NCBI RefSeq assembly: GCF_964340395.1
Contig: NC_135565.1
Coordinates: 23,118,929 to 23,182,928, forward strand
Length of the DNA stretch: 64,000 bases
From: Glandiceps talaboti
Taxonomy: Eukaryota > Hemichordata > Enteropneusta > Spengelidae
Direction: 5' to 3'
Made by a program: the position numbers and the translations under genes. The notes beneath the pieces were generated by a model. The model did no database searches. It saw only the letters and a program-made list of their open reading frames with translations, and was not told the DNA's origin. This document shows, one piece after another, positions 25,506 to 38,422 of the stretch. Positions within the stretch are counted from its first letter, which is position 1, and each line of letters opens with the position of its first letter.

Positions 25506-27660
25506 CCAATCTGATTAAAATCCGATGTAGGTGTGCACATCGCGAGTTCTTTTTGGTTGTTACGTTTCCTGTTGCTAATTCTTTTGTGAGCGCTCGCTAC
25601 ATACATTTGGCACAATCCCGTACCTAGGTCTAATAAGAAAACCTACACGGAGTAGTTTTTTATGCTGAGTTAAAAAAGGGGGGTCATTTTATTATTATCA
25701 TCTATCATTATTATTTATTTATAAAGCCTTCGCAAGAAGAGAAATAAAAAAAAAACATTTCATGAACATCCGTTGCCATGGTACCCAAAATCACCATAAT
25801 ATGTGAGTTATTTTTTTAATGTGTCATAAAACATGGAAAAAAATACAATTTAGTTAAAAAATGTCCTTGTCTCTATCATGTATGAGTTGGTGTTATCTGT
25901 TGTAACATAAATTGTCTAAAATGGGAGAGCTGTTTCCGTGGAAACATACAGTAGGCTTTAAAATGTTGTTCTGGTTATTAACATACGCATCTGACAGATG
26001 ATGTTATAAATTTAAATAACAATTATTTTATTTGCAAAATTATCACCCTGATTAGGATAGTTTGCTATGCTAACTTCTAAAAAAAGTGGTAATTCTGTGA
26101 ACATCAATTACCATGGTAACCAAAATCACCACATCATGTAGATTTAAAAAAAATAGACATAAACATTTAAAAATTAAAATTCAGGAAAAAACTTCCCGTA
26201 CTGTTAGCCTGTACGAGTTGGTGATATCTGTTGTAACACAAATTGTCTAAAATATTAGAGCTGTTTCCTTGGAAACATAAAGTATGCTTACAAATGCTAG
26301 GATTTGGTATTAAAATAACATCCTGCTCAGAATAATTTGTTACACTGAGTTAGCAACCATTATCAAAAATTATAGCATAACACATAAATAAAGGTATACC
26401 GTATGAAATTATGATTTAATGTAAATGACCATCAAACGTCAGTGAAAATATAATCTTATAGTGTCCTTCGACCTAGTACCTTTAACAAAGTTGCTCTGAC
26501 ATTTACAAGAATGTATGCTAACGATAAACTTCAGCTCTAGATACTCACGTGACAGATTCAAATATGGCCGGCCTGTGTTATCACAGTATCGTGTAGTCTG
26601 CACGAATATTTATCATTTTAAAAATAACTTCAAGTAAATATCAGCAATGTGCCTGAAAAGATAAAATACGCTTGGTAGAGTATGTATTCATTGCATTTAG
26701 CAGTCAACATTCTCAAAGGAGTGATCAAAAGACAGAGTTTGTGTGAAAATTTCTCTCGTCTATCCATATATTACTGTGTACTGTTAAATGATGGGACAAT
26801 TTGCAATGCGCCAACTAATGCAAGAGAGGGCGCACTTTCAATATGCAGACGACAATTTAAGCTATGTAAAGACTAAGCTAACATAATAGAAGTTAAATAT
26901 TTTGTATTTGTTATTTTCGCTTTTTGTTTTCAAATAAAAACAAAAGTATTTCCAAATGAAAAGCAGTCATCATAATAATAATCAAGAGTATAACGTATGA
27001 AAGCGAATGTGTTGAGCATTACTGGTGTTTTTTTTAAATTCAATTTGTAATTTTAAAAGGTTGAGATGCAAAGCAGTTCATTACAATCCGTTCCCTTTTC
27101 CGTCCACATTTTTATGTAAATGTGGAATGTTAAAATAGACATGGAGAAATGGGATTTTAACAAATATTTGACTGCAAAGGGATATTTGAAATACAATTAT
27201 ACACCATACGTCTTTCTTAACACATTATTGCTGCTGTAAAAACTGAAAGATGACTGTACAATGTCTCTTTCCCAATTTTATCCAATTTTATTTTTTTATC
27301 TGATCATTTTGCGTCCATCGATCTCCCTTGGAAATTGTGGTAAATCAGTCATTCGTTAAATTCAGCCTTCTGTAGATAGATGTAGGACTGGGATATCTCT
27401 ACATATCTGTACAGACGAATCCGATGTTGGATACTATCAATGTAGACGACACTAAAAATGTAACGAATTCCGACATTGAAAAATTTGATATATACGTATT
27501 GCTGTGGAGTGCTTACATCGATCACTTTTTGTGGCCACTAGCTGAATAGAATTCATGCAAAGCAGCCACGCCATTGTTCTTGTACAAAGCTGTGCTTGTG
27601 CAATTTTGGGCAATTTGTTTGCAATCGTTAGCGGAAATGGAGCAAACAAGGAAGAATTAT
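25506..27660. other. Intergenic region, no gene seen; two copies of a dispersed repeat
   Basis: Two diverged direct copies of a unit of about 340 bp (about 25,740-25,990 and 26,080-26,320) share GAACATC...TTACCATGGTAACCAAAATCACC and GAGCTGTTTCC.TGGAAACAT. A reverse-complement fragment occurs at 1,345-1,410. The remainder is AT-rich with no supported coding sequence. Confidence 0.6.
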
Positions 27661-27664
27661 GGTG

Positions 27665-28840
27665 GGAAGTACAGTGGGATCAGAGGGATAAACATGGAAT
27701 TGTTAGGCGCCATACGTTGTGTACTTCAAAGTAAATTATTGATATAGTGGATTGCACAAACGTTTTCCCTGGTGGGGAATGGGACTAAATCACTGAGCAG
27801 GCAAGATGAAACCCAATGGGTGGGAGCGAGGGCTGATAGCCTTAACCTTAACCTGATACACAACTAGCCATTCTTGAATACCGAGTTTTCTATTCCAAAT
27901 ACTGAATGTCTGACTTTCATATTAAATAGTACATATATGACGCTTGCATATGATATAGCAATGTCATATGGTTAGAAGAAGGTGTATTCTCCTCTCATAG
28001 TAGACGATTTTGACAAATTATTACATTACATTCCCGTCACATGGTGCATGCAGATTTTTTTGGCAGAGAAAGAAAAAGAGAGAAAGCGAAGTTTTTTTTT
28101 CGGATTTTGTGTTAGTTTTGTTTATTGTATGCCCAATTTAAGATATAAAGAAATTAGGAATTCCATAAAATCAAAGTTTACGAGTTTAGTACCTCTGAAG
28201 TTTTACTATCAATATTTTGCAGGTAAATTCGAAAATGATCATTTTCAACTGTTTCACTTTCAGATTTTATCATATTCCTATATCAAGAAGCAACACTTTA
28301 GTAATTTGGCAATTACTGATATTTCAAACTCTCACAGAATTAAGTATATACCGATAAAAATGTAAAAGGGCGCCCTCAAACATCAGCCAACATAGCTACT
28401 GAGCAAGCCAACGAGGGCAGAATTCAAAAGACAAACTCAAGCCTGGCACCAGCCCCCACCTCCCACGCAGATACGTTTTTAATCTAATGTTTTCAGTTTA
28501 ATATTTATTTTGAGCTTTGTAAAGGAACAACATTCATATTTTTTATGATCCTTTAGAAAAAGTATATCTCCCAAGTTACTACCTGGTTAGTAATCTCTCT
28601 AGTGCCGTATTAAGCATTGACCTGACTGTTCACGATATCTCATCCAGGTCACCAATTCACACAAAAGAGCACACTTGTGTCTAGGAAATATTCAAATACA
28701 GAGGACAAACACCCAGAAAATTCAACAACTCTACGCAAAGTAACATCTATTTGGATGTATTTTATTGAATAAAGGACCACAATGAACCATGATTCTTCAA
28801 AATTGTCTTTCACATGACATTTCCACTATTTATCAATAAT
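27665..28840. repeat. Left flank of segmental block 1
   Basis: Direct counterpart of 6,505-7,700. It carries an extra stretch at about 28,010-28,225 relative to block 0. No coding sequence is supported. Confidence 0.75.
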
Positions 28841-29392
28841 TTAGGCGTTGACATTATCTTCTTGAGAAGAACATGTCTGAAAGATCAGGAAACCAGTGAA
28901 GCTGGTTTCTGCCCAAAGACTAGAATACACTTGGTAGTCATCTTGCAGAGCCAATCTGACAAGATCGCCAGCTTTCAGTTCTATAATTGCACTATTTGTA
29001 GCAGAATCATATAAATCTTCTCTGCAACATACGGAAACTCCGAACACGGTGGTTGTGTTGCCATTTATATATAGATCGACGGATGGACCGATTTCGCCAC
29101 TACCAATATTTCTACCGACGTTAATGATTAAGAAATAGAAGCCACTGATAGGAACGGTGAAAATTCCTGTTTTAAGGTTAACCACTTCATTGGTATTCAC
29201 AAACGCTTTATCGTAGACAATCGTAGTGGGTTCCTCGACTGGTCCGAAACTATCTAAGAGAGCCACGGAGAAAGCCACGCCATTCTTGATGGTGACAGGG
29301 TCGCTTCTTTCCACCATTTCACGGTAAACACTGTGTTCTCCCAAACATGAAATTGTTAAGAAAGCCACCATCGTGATAAAATATCGAATCAT
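28841..29392 (-). CDS. Secreted C1q-domain protein, copy 1
   Basis: Intronless frame of 183 aa starting at 29,392. A signal peptide (MIRYFITMVAFLTISCLG) is followed by one C1q globular domain (about 34-175) with family landmarks VAFSVAL, YDKAFVNTNEVVN, GIFTVPISGFYF, LYING, NSAIIELKAGDLV and FTGFLIF. There is no collagen stretch, so it belongs to the stand-alone secreted C1q-like proteins common in marine invertebrates. Such proteins are often lectin-like or pattern-recognising, but no ligand can be read here. The loop before SATNS carries an extra CC pair, absent from copies 2 and 3. It is closest to the broken copy at 8,252-8,798. The upstream region has a kappaB-like palindrome at 29,443-29,452. 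Confidence 0.88.
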   Translation of the reverse strand: MIRYFITMVAFLTISCLGEHSVYREMVERSDPVTIKNGVAFSVALLDSFGPVEEPTTIVYDKAFVNTNEVVNLKTGIFTVPISGFYFLIINVGRNIGSGEIGPSVDLYINGNTTTVFGVSVCCREDLYDSATNSAIIELKAGDLVRLALQDDYQVYSSLWAETSFTGFLIFQTCSSQEDNVNA

Positions 29393-29399
29393 TGTGCTT

Positions 29400-31480
29400 C
29401 TCTTAGTCTGTGTTGAGATTCTGCAATGGTGTTGTGATCCGTGGAACGTTCCGTATCTAGTGTGAATATTTGAAAAGAAAACATTGGAAGTTCACTTTTT
29501 TTTATTTTCAATTTCAAGAATGCAGACACGAAAAGGGTAATTTGTACATGTACATATAAGATGGTAAATTTAATAATACCAGGAATTATACAAAGCAACG
29601 GGATATAGATATATAATATCCTGTAACGGGTACATCTTAGGAAATATTCTTAAAATCTTTTAAATACATTTACAACACCTTCTTGCCTATACATTTGACT
29701 TGATAATACTTAATTTATATAGTATGATAATACTTTATTTTATATAGCAGTTACAAAACGTGCTGATACAAGGACACACAGTCCGTTGTTAATACAAAGA
29801 GTTTGGACCCTCTTCATTTTATTGGAAGGCTGCAGGTTTCATATCACGAATACATCACTTCTCATGATGAAACGTTCAGACTAACAATTACTGTGATACA
29901 AGGTGAATATAGACGTTTTGAGGTGTAAATAAGATACCAGAATTATTCTAATTACTGACCGTGTTTAACAACCACTTAGAAGACCTCGAGCTCAAAGCAA
30001 CTACTTGGCAATAGTACATAACAATACAGATTCGATTACTTAATTTATAATACATCTACTAAAAAAGACATTACTATTAAGGTACTATATGTGTTAACAC
30101 GGCCAAATATGATTTCGTCAAAGGTGCGAATTTATATAAAATTACATTAGTTTATTTGTTTAATTGTAGTTCAACTCTAAACAAAAAGCTTAGAAACTTC
30201 AAAGAGTTATGTTTCAACACCAGTTTTATCTTATCACTGACATACAGATTACACCTGATTATTCTTCTATTCGGGACCCAATTTTACCATAGTTCTCTGT
30301 CAACTTTTTGTCATATCTAATCTGACATGATGGGTTTCTGAAGCTGCTCATGCCACAACGCTTTCAATGATCCTGTCACTTCTGATATAAAATTTATTTT
30401 TTTAAATATGACACAATTTCTCTTTGAGTTTTATTCAATAGACTTACATGTAAAACACAGTAGACCGTTGGATTACAAAATGAATGCGTCGTTATTATTT
30501 AGTGTAAACTACTTACCATACAGGGACTTGATTGACGAGTTTCTTAGAGTCAACGCAGTATGCAACAACCGTAGGTCTCACACCGAGAGTAGTGGTTTCA
30601 AAGTATTCATTTCCCCATCATGCACTCCGAAACAGTACCTCGATAGAAAGCTGTTCTATCATTTAGACCCCCCCCCCAACATTGCTTTTGGCAACAATAA
30701 ATTACGAACAACCCTGTCACACCGTCAGAGCAGGATATAACCAGAAATAGACACATTCAGGTTGTTGTTAAATAATGTTGTGAAATACTAAAACAAATTC
30801 TGTTAAGTGTCACTTAAAAGTGTTAACACGTTGAACATGTATGACTTCACTCTGTTGGGCGGTTTGACTTTTATAAACAATCAACACAGTCAATAAATCA
30901 CATTTTTAAGCTTTCGTAACAGCAAAAACTTATACAGACATGTATAATAATAGTTTACAATTATTATGTACAAAACTGCACCAATGTGAATCATCTTCAC
31001 ACTATTAAGTATAGATTTCTGTCATAACACATTCATTTAGATAAGGGGGGCAGTGATATAGCATGGAACAGCCTTATGATAAAAGTATTAAAGATATCAA
31101 TTTGTCATTTTGACACCTCTCTCGTGTTATTCTATACTTTCATTATACTGTCATACCAGTAAAATTTACAAACTTTGCACTTTTATCCTCTCGGGTATTC
31201 AAAGGTTGAAAACAAATAATAATATATTCAAATTTTACAAACAACTATCAAGAGATGTGCTGGTTGTTAAAATATTAGTAGCCTTGGTCTTTCTGCCTTA
31301 CTTATACGAATGTTACAAAATGGTTAATTTTCCGGTAGTGTACGCAGGAACTGTTTGTATCATTCCTACACTGTGGTTGAAGCCACAGTGTTAAACCATA
31401 ACACAAGATTGGTTACCACAATAACAACTGTAAATTATTTAAATTATTATTACATTATTTGAATATATAAGTTAATGAAC
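29400..31480. repeat. Upstream flank of C1q copy 1, shared with blocks 2 and 3
   Basis: Direct homology to 36,720-38,090 and 44,520-46,070. Block 2 lacks a segment of about 0.4 kb that blocks 1 and 3 keep. No coding sequence is supported. Confidence 0.75.
29443..29452. promoter_or_regulatory. kappaB-like palindrome upstream of C1q copy 1
   Basis: GGAACGTTCC fits the Rel/NF-kappaB consensus GGRRNNYYCC and lies 51-60 bp upstream of the ATG. The same position in copies 2 and 3 has GGAAAGTTCC. It may lie in the promoter or the 5' UTR; binding is inferred. Confidence 0.4.
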
Positions 31481-31482
31481 AA

Positions 31483-32790
31483 TATGACCATACAGTGTTC
31501 ATGCATGTCTGTACAAATATGACCATACAGTGTTCATGCATGTCTGTACAAATATGACCACAGGTCTGTACAAATATGACCATACAGTGTTCATGCATGT
31601 CTGTACAAATATGACCATACAGTGTGTATACAGGTCTGTACAAATATGACCATACAGTGTGTATACAGGTCTGTACAAATATGACCATACAGTGTGTATA
31701 CAGGTCTGTACAAATATGACCACAGGTCTGTACAAATATGACCATACAGTGTTCATGCATGTCTGTACAAATATGACCATACAGTGTTCATGCATGTCTG
31801 TACAAATATGACCACAGGTCTGTACAAATATGACCATACAGTGTTCATGCATGTCTGTACAAATATGACCATACAGTGTTCATGCATGTCTGTACAAATA
31901 TGACCACAGGTCTGTACAAATATGACCATACAGTGTTCATGCATGTCTGTACAAATATGACCATACAGTGTTCATGCATGTCTGTACAAATATGACCATA
32001 CAGTGTGTATACAGGTCTGTACAAATATGACCACACAGTGTGTATACAGGTCTGTACAAATATGACCATACAGTGTGTATACAGGTCTGTACAAATATGA
32101 CCACACAGTGTGTATACAGGTCTGTACAAATATGACCACACAGTGTGTATACAGGTCTGTACAAATATGACCATACAGTGTGTATACAGGTCTGTACAAA
32201 TATTACCACACAGTGTGTATACAGGTCTGTACAAATATGACCACACAGTGTGTATACAGGTCTGTACAAATATGACCACACAGTGTGTATACAGGTCTGT
32301 ACAAATATGACCATACAGTGTGTATACAGGTCTGTACAAATATGACCATACAGTGTGTATACAGGTCTGTACAAATATGACCACACAGTGTGTATACAGG
32401 TCTGTACAAATATGACCATACAGTGTGTATACAGGTCTGTACAAATATGACCGCACAGTGTGTATACAGGTCTGTACAAATATGACCATACAGTGTGTAT
32501 ACAGGTCAGTACAAATATGACCACAGGTCTGTACAAATATGACCATACAGTGTTCATGCATATCTGTACAAATATTACCATACAGTGTGTATGCAGGTCT
32601 GTACAAATATGACCACACAGTGTGTATACAGGTCTGTACAAATATGACCATACAGTGTGCATGCAGGTCTGTAAAAATATGACCATACAGCGTGTATACA
32701 GGTCTGTAAAAATATGACCATACAGCGTGTATACAGGTCTGTACAAATATGACCATACAGTGTGTATGCAGGTTTGTACAAATATGATAA
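31483..32790. repeat. 35-bp minisatellite, block 1 only
   Basis: About 37 units carrying ACAAATATGACCATACAGTG with GTATACAGGTCTGT or CATGCATGTCTGT variants, plus some short units. The homologous point of block 2 (about 38,078-38,125) has only one or two degenerate units, and block 3 has none. The minus strand is open in all three frames over most of the array, a by-product of a 35-bp stop-free unit. Confidence 0.95.
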
Positions 32791-32794
32791 ATGT

Positions 32795-33900
32795 ACAGAG
32801 AAAGGTCTTATGTATATTTTCCCTCAACTAAAGGACTTGTCCTTCATTCACTTAGCGATTTGACCCATCGACTATCGACCTCAGTATACCAACCAGTATT
32901 TTTTTGCCGTTCCTATAGATAACTCTTATTCTCTCTGGCAAGACAATATATCATCTCGACCTGTCCAATTTCCAATGAAACGGGTCCACAGCAATGGAAC
33001 AAAGAGAGTTATCATCACAAATGATTGACAGTATACAAAGATATCATGACAAGATGATGGTATAAACATGTAAAGATAGCAACTCTTTCAAATAAACATA
33101 CTATTGATCATTTTGAGGAACAAATTGGCAGTAAGCTGTTCCAATATTTATTGGTGCCCTTAGAAGGCAGACCAGTACATATTATTAGGACTTTTTCATC
33201 CTCGAAAGGAAATATTTTAATGACATTAAAGGAGAAGTGGTTGAAAGTAATGAGAATAAAATAGTCGAGTTTCTTTTTCAAATTTTCATAATATCTACAT
33301 TCTTAATTCTCAAACTTGTTTTCCTTTTCTATTAATGTTAACTATTCCAGAGTAGAAGATGTGCACGAACTAAAGGTTAACGTCATATTTACCACTGGCC
33401 ACTGTTTCAGAAACCAAATATGTTTCATAACTGTCTCCTTCAGCCTTTCTTCCTCTAAAGTACCGATGAGTACCGCTTGCATCTAATCAATATGCGATTG
33501 AATATCTATGTGTATAGTATACACTCTTGGAAAGCCGTGTCTATAAGTGTACTATCGAGTCGAGTTCACAGAATGACAGGATTACCACATCCCGCTCCTG
33601 CCCAGAGTATGTGACGATAAAGTACACACGGATACCGAGATAAAAAGAGCCTTCAGTAATTACAGGGGGAGGAGTAGGGTACCAATTAAGAGTCTATTCT
33701 TCTTTCGCTGACAAGCCTTATGTCTGTTTTCATTTTTCCTCGCTTGTTACTGATATTTCTCATCTCACCAAATGATTACATGCTCTGCATGTTTTACAGT
33801 TTGTCTGGCAATCTTTTTTTTTTAAATTTCAATTGTATCAAACAGATTGTTGATCCTTGTCATACAGTTACTATAGTTGGAAAGCACTTGGAACATCTAG
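32795..33900. repeat. Block 1 segment shared with 38,600-39,500 and 46,380-46,780
   Basis: Direct homology (for example TGTACAGAGAAAGGTCTT, CAAAGATATCATGACAAGAT). It is noncoding as far as can be seen. Confidence 0.75.
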
Positions 33901-34129
33901 ATAAGTGAAGAAGACATACAGTGATATTGATTGGAAATCTTTGTATGAGAGTGGCCTACTCAGGAAGGAAAAAAATAGCAGTGCTCAACATTTACATAGT
34001 TGCTCATAAGCTTGGGGATGTGAAGACAATGCAGAAAGGGGAGCAATAAAAACTGATAAATTCACGCATTGCACAAAGCCTGTAAGAGGTGACACACAAT
34101 GCTATTGATCGAGTGGATACCATGGGCAC

Positions 34130-34134
<5 letters not shown>

Positions 34135-34180
<46 letters not shown>
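34135..34180. repeat. (GAT)n microsatellite inside decayed fragment
   Basis: About 15 GAT units. The counterpart in block 2 is 40,606-40,637, shorter. It would encode an acidic run. Confidence 0.9.
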
Positions 34181-34361
34181 CAGCAGTTTGGAGGATGATT
34201 TGATGTGTGAACTTTGAGGTGATTCAACTGATAGTTAAAACACACAAGAGGATCCACATGTAGAAGATGGATCGCATATTGCAGTGATTCTGAGAGCTTC
34301 CAACCTATGCTACTAAACAGATATGGCAGAAAAACAACTGCATACTGGATGCGACAGGGTT

Positions 34362-34470
34362 TGTTTGTTTGTTTGTTTGTTTGTTTGTTTGTTTGTTTGT
34401 TTGTTTGTTTTGTTTTGTTTTGTTTTGTTTTGTTTTGGGTTTGTTTTGGGTTTGTTTTGGGTTTGTTTGT
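34362..34470. repeat. (GTTT)n to GGGTTTGTTTT repeat
   Basis: A graded array of GTTT, then GTTTT, then GGGTTTGTTTT units. Block 2 has instead a poly-T/poly-G run at 40,814-40,852. Confidence 0.9.
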
Positions 34471-34706
34471 TTTTGTTGGGGGGTATGAGGTTACTATGTT
34501 TTACAGTGAAGGTGCAGTTTCAGGACAACTTAGTGTGTTGAATTGTATTTGTGAACTCATTAGAGTTTGTCCGGGTCACTTTTTCATGCATGGTAGAGGA
34601 AGTGGGTCAGAATTCATTGTGCAAAGATTTCACCCCGCCTGTAATTTCAGCCCCTAACAATTAAAATGCATTTCATTTAAATAGGGGAGTGCACATGCAC
34701 ACAAAC

Positions 34707-35035
34707 ACACACACATACATACATACATACATACATGCATGCATGCATACATACATACATACATACATACATACATACATACATACATACATACATACAT
34801 AAAGGAAGAAGTCATTTTCCGTCTTGGAACGCTGGAACCCCTTGGAATTAATAGATTATTCTCGTCATTCCCAATCTAATCAGGTTTTTTTTTTACATTT
34901 CAGGCGTATTCTATTGGGTTCTATTTGGTGCGTGCGAATATTAGAACTTTTCCCATGTATAACCGTTTATATATCACGCGCGTACATGCGTACGTACATA
35001 CATACATACATACATACATACATACATACATACAT

Positions 35036-35074
<39 letters not shown>

Positions 35075-35140
35075 TACATACATACATACATACATACATA
35101 CATACATACATACATACATACATACATACACACATACACA
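34707..35140. repeat. Two CATA/CAGA microsatellites
   Basis: (CATA)n at 34,707-34,800 and (CATA)n-(CAGA)n-(CATA)n at 34,991-35,140, separated by about 190 bp of unique sequence. A related CATA/CACA array sits in block 2 at 41,409-41,569. Confidence 0.95.
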
Positions 35141-36180
35141 CGTGTGTTAGAATTTCCCTGGGTTGTCATTATCATTATCATGGAAGAGTCAGGAAGTGTC
35201 AATAAGCTCATTGTCGCACTTTTTGAACTTACATTTTTCGGACACATACAACGTATAGACCCCAATCATCAATATTTTCTGGAAATGTTGTATTGTCGTG
35301 TTAAAGCATTCACATGAAATATGCAGTCATGCACTGAGGATTTGAAAAGAGATTTATGTTCACATTTTCCAAAATTTAGGGCTTCTCCAAAATCTCAAAC
35401 TTTATTACACTCAAAAGCTCAGTGCGCTTTGGTCGGAAAAATTGACATTGTTTTCAGTAAACTTTGCAACACTGTAAAATCAATCCATATCATACCTGTC
35501 AATGTACTAGTTTGACAAAATGCTTACAAATGACAAAATCGGATTTATCACATGAATTCGCCGAATGGCGAGGAATATTTATTATAGTTTGTTGTGAAAT
35601 TCTAGTATGAGCTGGAAACAGGAGTGACTTCAATTCACAATAGTAAGACACCTTGAAAATATTTTTTCAGTCACATTTACACTGCCATATAGTAATCAAT
35701 AATTTACGTTTGCAAATCTTTTTGTGCATTTCTGTGGTATTTTCCTACTGATCTATGTTTTGTTACATATAAATGACAAGTATTAGACTCCACAATATGA
35801 CACATGTTCGATTTTAATTAATTTAAAGTTATATGTTATTTAAACACGCACAATTACGAATAATAACATTAGATTCTTATACATATATTCCTATACACAA
35901 CCAGCTGTAATGTCTTTAATTTTAGTTTTGTGGGTAAAACTCCAACTTTTACACCGTCACCCCAACAACCAAAGGTGGCATTCCTGTAAAGTCCTCCCAG
36001 CATTTTATTATTATATAATATTAAACCCCTTAACCTGTAATAATAATAATTAGAATTAATTAATACTAATATATAATAATAATGATGATAATATAATATA
36101 TAAATGTTTAATAATAACTTTAATACTAATGATAAATATAATGAAATATTGAGAGTAATCAATATTTTAGGCGTTGACAT
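35141..36180. other. Noncoding part of block between copies 1 and 2
   Basis: Homologous to 42,820-43,970. A few short frames exist but are not conserved between the two copies, so no gene is called. The part next to the C1q stop is AT-rich with TAA runs. Confidence 0.65.
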
Positions 36181-36187
36181 TAACTTC

Positions 36188-36712
36188 TTAAAACGAACAT
36201 GACTCAAAGATTAGGAAACCAGTGAAGCTGGAAAGATGGGAAAAGAGATTCTGGTTGTTTCCCGATAGAACCAATTTGACAAGATCGCCAGCTTTCAGTT
36301 GCAGAATTACGTTATTTGTAGCTGAATCCACATCATCGTTAATACTTCTTTCTTTTACTCTGAACATGGAGTTAGTGTAGTTGTCATTTATATACAGCGT
36401 GACAACTGGACCCTCATCACCTGTGTCACCTCGTTGAATGTTAACGGTTAAGAAATAGAAACCACTGATGGGAACGGTGAAAGTTCCTGTTTTACGGTTA
36501 AACACTTCGTTGGTATTCACAAACACTTTATCGTAGAAAATCGTAGTGTCTACACTGAATGGTCCGAAAGTATCCGTGAGGCCCACCGAGAATGCCACTC
36601 CATCATTGACGGTGACAGGGTCGCTTCTTTCCATCATTTCACGATAAACACTGTGTTCTCCCAAACATGAAATTGTTAGGCAAGCAACCATCGTGATAAA
36701 ATGTCGAATCAT
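36188..36712 (-). CDS. Secreted C1q-domain protein, copy 2
   Basis: Intronless, 174 aa, start at 36,712. Signal peptide MIRHFITMVACLTISCLG, then a C1q domain with VAFSVGL, YDKVFVNTNEVFN, GTFTVPISGFYF, LYINDNYTN, NNVILQLKAGDLV and FTGFLIF. There is no collagen region. The framework matches copies 1 and 3, while the loops (after the Phe-rich strand, and before the ATNN strand) differ in sequence and length. It is about 7.3 kb from copy 1 in the same orientation, inside a direct duplication. A kappaB-like site lies at 36,762-36,771. Confidence 0.88.
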   Translation of the reverse strand: MIRHFITMVACLTISCLGEHSVYREMMERSDPVTVNDGVAFSVGLTDTFGPFSVDTTIFYDKVFVNTNEVFNRKTGTFTVPISGFYFLTVNIQRGDTGDEGPVVTLYINDNYTNSMFRVKERSINDDVDSATNNVILQLKAGDLVKLVLSGNNQNLFSHLSSFTGFLIFESCSF

Positions 36713-36761
36713 TTTGCTTCTTTAAGTCTGTGTTGAGACTCTGTGATGTACTGGGATTCTT

Positions 36762-36771
36762 GGAAAGTTCC
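36762..36771. promoter_or_regulatory. kappaB-like palindrome upstream of C1q copy 2
   Basis: GGAAAGTTCC, 50 bp upstream of the ATG. It is a perfect GGRRNNYYCC match and is conserved in position with copies 1 and 3. Confidence 0.4.
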
Positions 36772-38260
36772 GTATCTAGTAAGAATATTTGAAAAGAAAA
36801 CATTGGAAGTTTACTTTTATTTGGCATGTTCCAATTTCAAGAATGAAGGAGTAATTTCTACATGTACATATAAAATGGCAAAGTTAATTACACTAATTAT
36901 CTTTGGAAATATTTTTTTATCTTTAAATACCTTTACTACACTTTCGTGACAATATATTCAGTCCCGTCGGAGGTGAAAATTGACATCAAATTACGCTACT
37001 TTATTTTAATTATAGTTCAACTCTAATAAAAAAAACTTATAACTTGAAAGAGCTATGCTTCAATATCAGGTCATCGCATCAGTTTTATCTTATAAATGGA
37101 GACATACATATTACACCTGATTATTCTAATCGGGACCCAATTATACTATAGTTCTCTGTGAACTTTTTGTCATATCCAATCTGACATGATCATTTAAGTA
37201 AATGGGTTTCTCCAGTTGCTCGTGCCACAACGCCTTCAATGATCCTGTCACTTCTGATATAAAACTTTTTTCAATATGACAAAATTTGGGGAAAATGGGC
37301 CTAGCCTCCATGTAAAAAAAACCTGTAGACTATTGTAATGTAACGATATTATTTAATATAAACTACTTACCAGACAGGAACCCGATTGGCGAGTTTCTTC
37401 GAATAAACGTTGTACGTAACAACCCCAGGTCTCACAGCGAGATTAGTGGTTTAAAAGTATTCATTTCCCCCATCATGCACTCCGAAACAGTACCAGGATA
37501 CAAAGACATTCTAACATTTAGATTTCGCCCACATTGTTTATATCAGCTTTTGGCAACAAGAAGCTACGTTACAACGTCAGAGCAAGATAGAACCTAGCAC
37601 ACACATTTTGATAGGGGGCATTGATACAGCATGGAACAGCCTTATGATAGTTTGAACACGATTAAAAGTATTAAATTTATCGATTTGTCATTTTGACACC
37701 TCTCTCGTGTTATTCTATACTTTCATTATACTGTCATACCAGTGAAATATACAAACTTTACACTTTTATCCTCTCGGGTATTCAAAAGTTGACAACAGAG
37801 AATAACATATTTAGATTTTACATACAATTGCCATGAGATGTGCAGGTTATTAAAATATTAGTAGCCTTGGTCTTTATACCTCACTTATATGTTTTAGATT
37901 GATTGCTAGAAAACGGTTAAACTTTAATAGATAGTGTACATGAGCACTGTTTGTACCATTTCTACACTGTAGTTCAATACACAGTGTTAAACCATAACAC
38001 AACATTGGTTACCACGATAAGAACCAGTACATTATCAAAATCATTATGAAATCATTTGAATATATAAGTTAATTAACAATATGACCATAAAATGACCATG
38101 TGTATGCAGTTCTGTAGTTGAAGTCATGATTTTATTATTGATTATCTGATGCACTTTCTATTAGGAGCGTGTACTCCTCTTGCTTCCATAGAAACCATGT
38201 TTTTTAGTAATAGTCATTTATTCTATGTTCTGAAGGTATATTGCAACCATGCTGATTAGT

Positions 38261-38295
38261 TGTTGTTGTTGTTGTTGTTGTTGTTGTTAATAATA

Positions 38296-38362
<67 letters not shown>

Positions 38363-38381
38363 CGACGACGATGACGACGAC

Positions 38382-38412
<31 letters not shown>

Positions 38413-38422
38413 GTGATGATGA
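38261..38422. repeat. TGTTGT then GATGAT/GACGAC microsatellite
   Basis: (GTT)n followed by a long (GAT)n with GAC interruptions, in block 2. Confidence 0.95.

Larger units (their letters stand above)
33905..34670 (+). pseudogene. Decayed coding fragment, copy 1 (SAP-like start, unknown family)
   Basis: Fragments read DIDWKSLYESGLLRK, then in another frame VAVLNIYIVAHKLGDVKTMQ, an Asp run, SSLEDDLMCEL, and RYGRKTTAYWMR followed by GAVSGQLSVLNCICELIR. The start resembles the short helical N-terminus of widespread uncharacterised, possibly transposon-linked, animal proteins. Several frame breaks are present and a GTTT/GGGTTT tract (34,362-34,470) interrupts it. It is repeated in block 2 at 40,260-41,035, so it was copied with the block. 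The family is not recognised. Confidence 0.5.

Noticed and set aside
31483-32790. Possible CRISPR array
   Set aside because: Units are directly abutting minisatellite copies without unique spacers, in a eukaryotic, intron-rich locus. The other arrays fail for the same reason.
31845-32827. Frames of about 300 codons, Tyr/Cys/Val-rich, minus strand
   Set aside because: Artefact of the 35-bp minisatellite, which is open in all three minus-strand frames. No start context, and not present in the duplicate blocks.
34921-35317. YVCM/HTYI and RQTD-type proteins, also near 41,306-41,655 and 61,559-61,859
   Set aside because: Translations of CATA, CACA and CAGA microsatellites.
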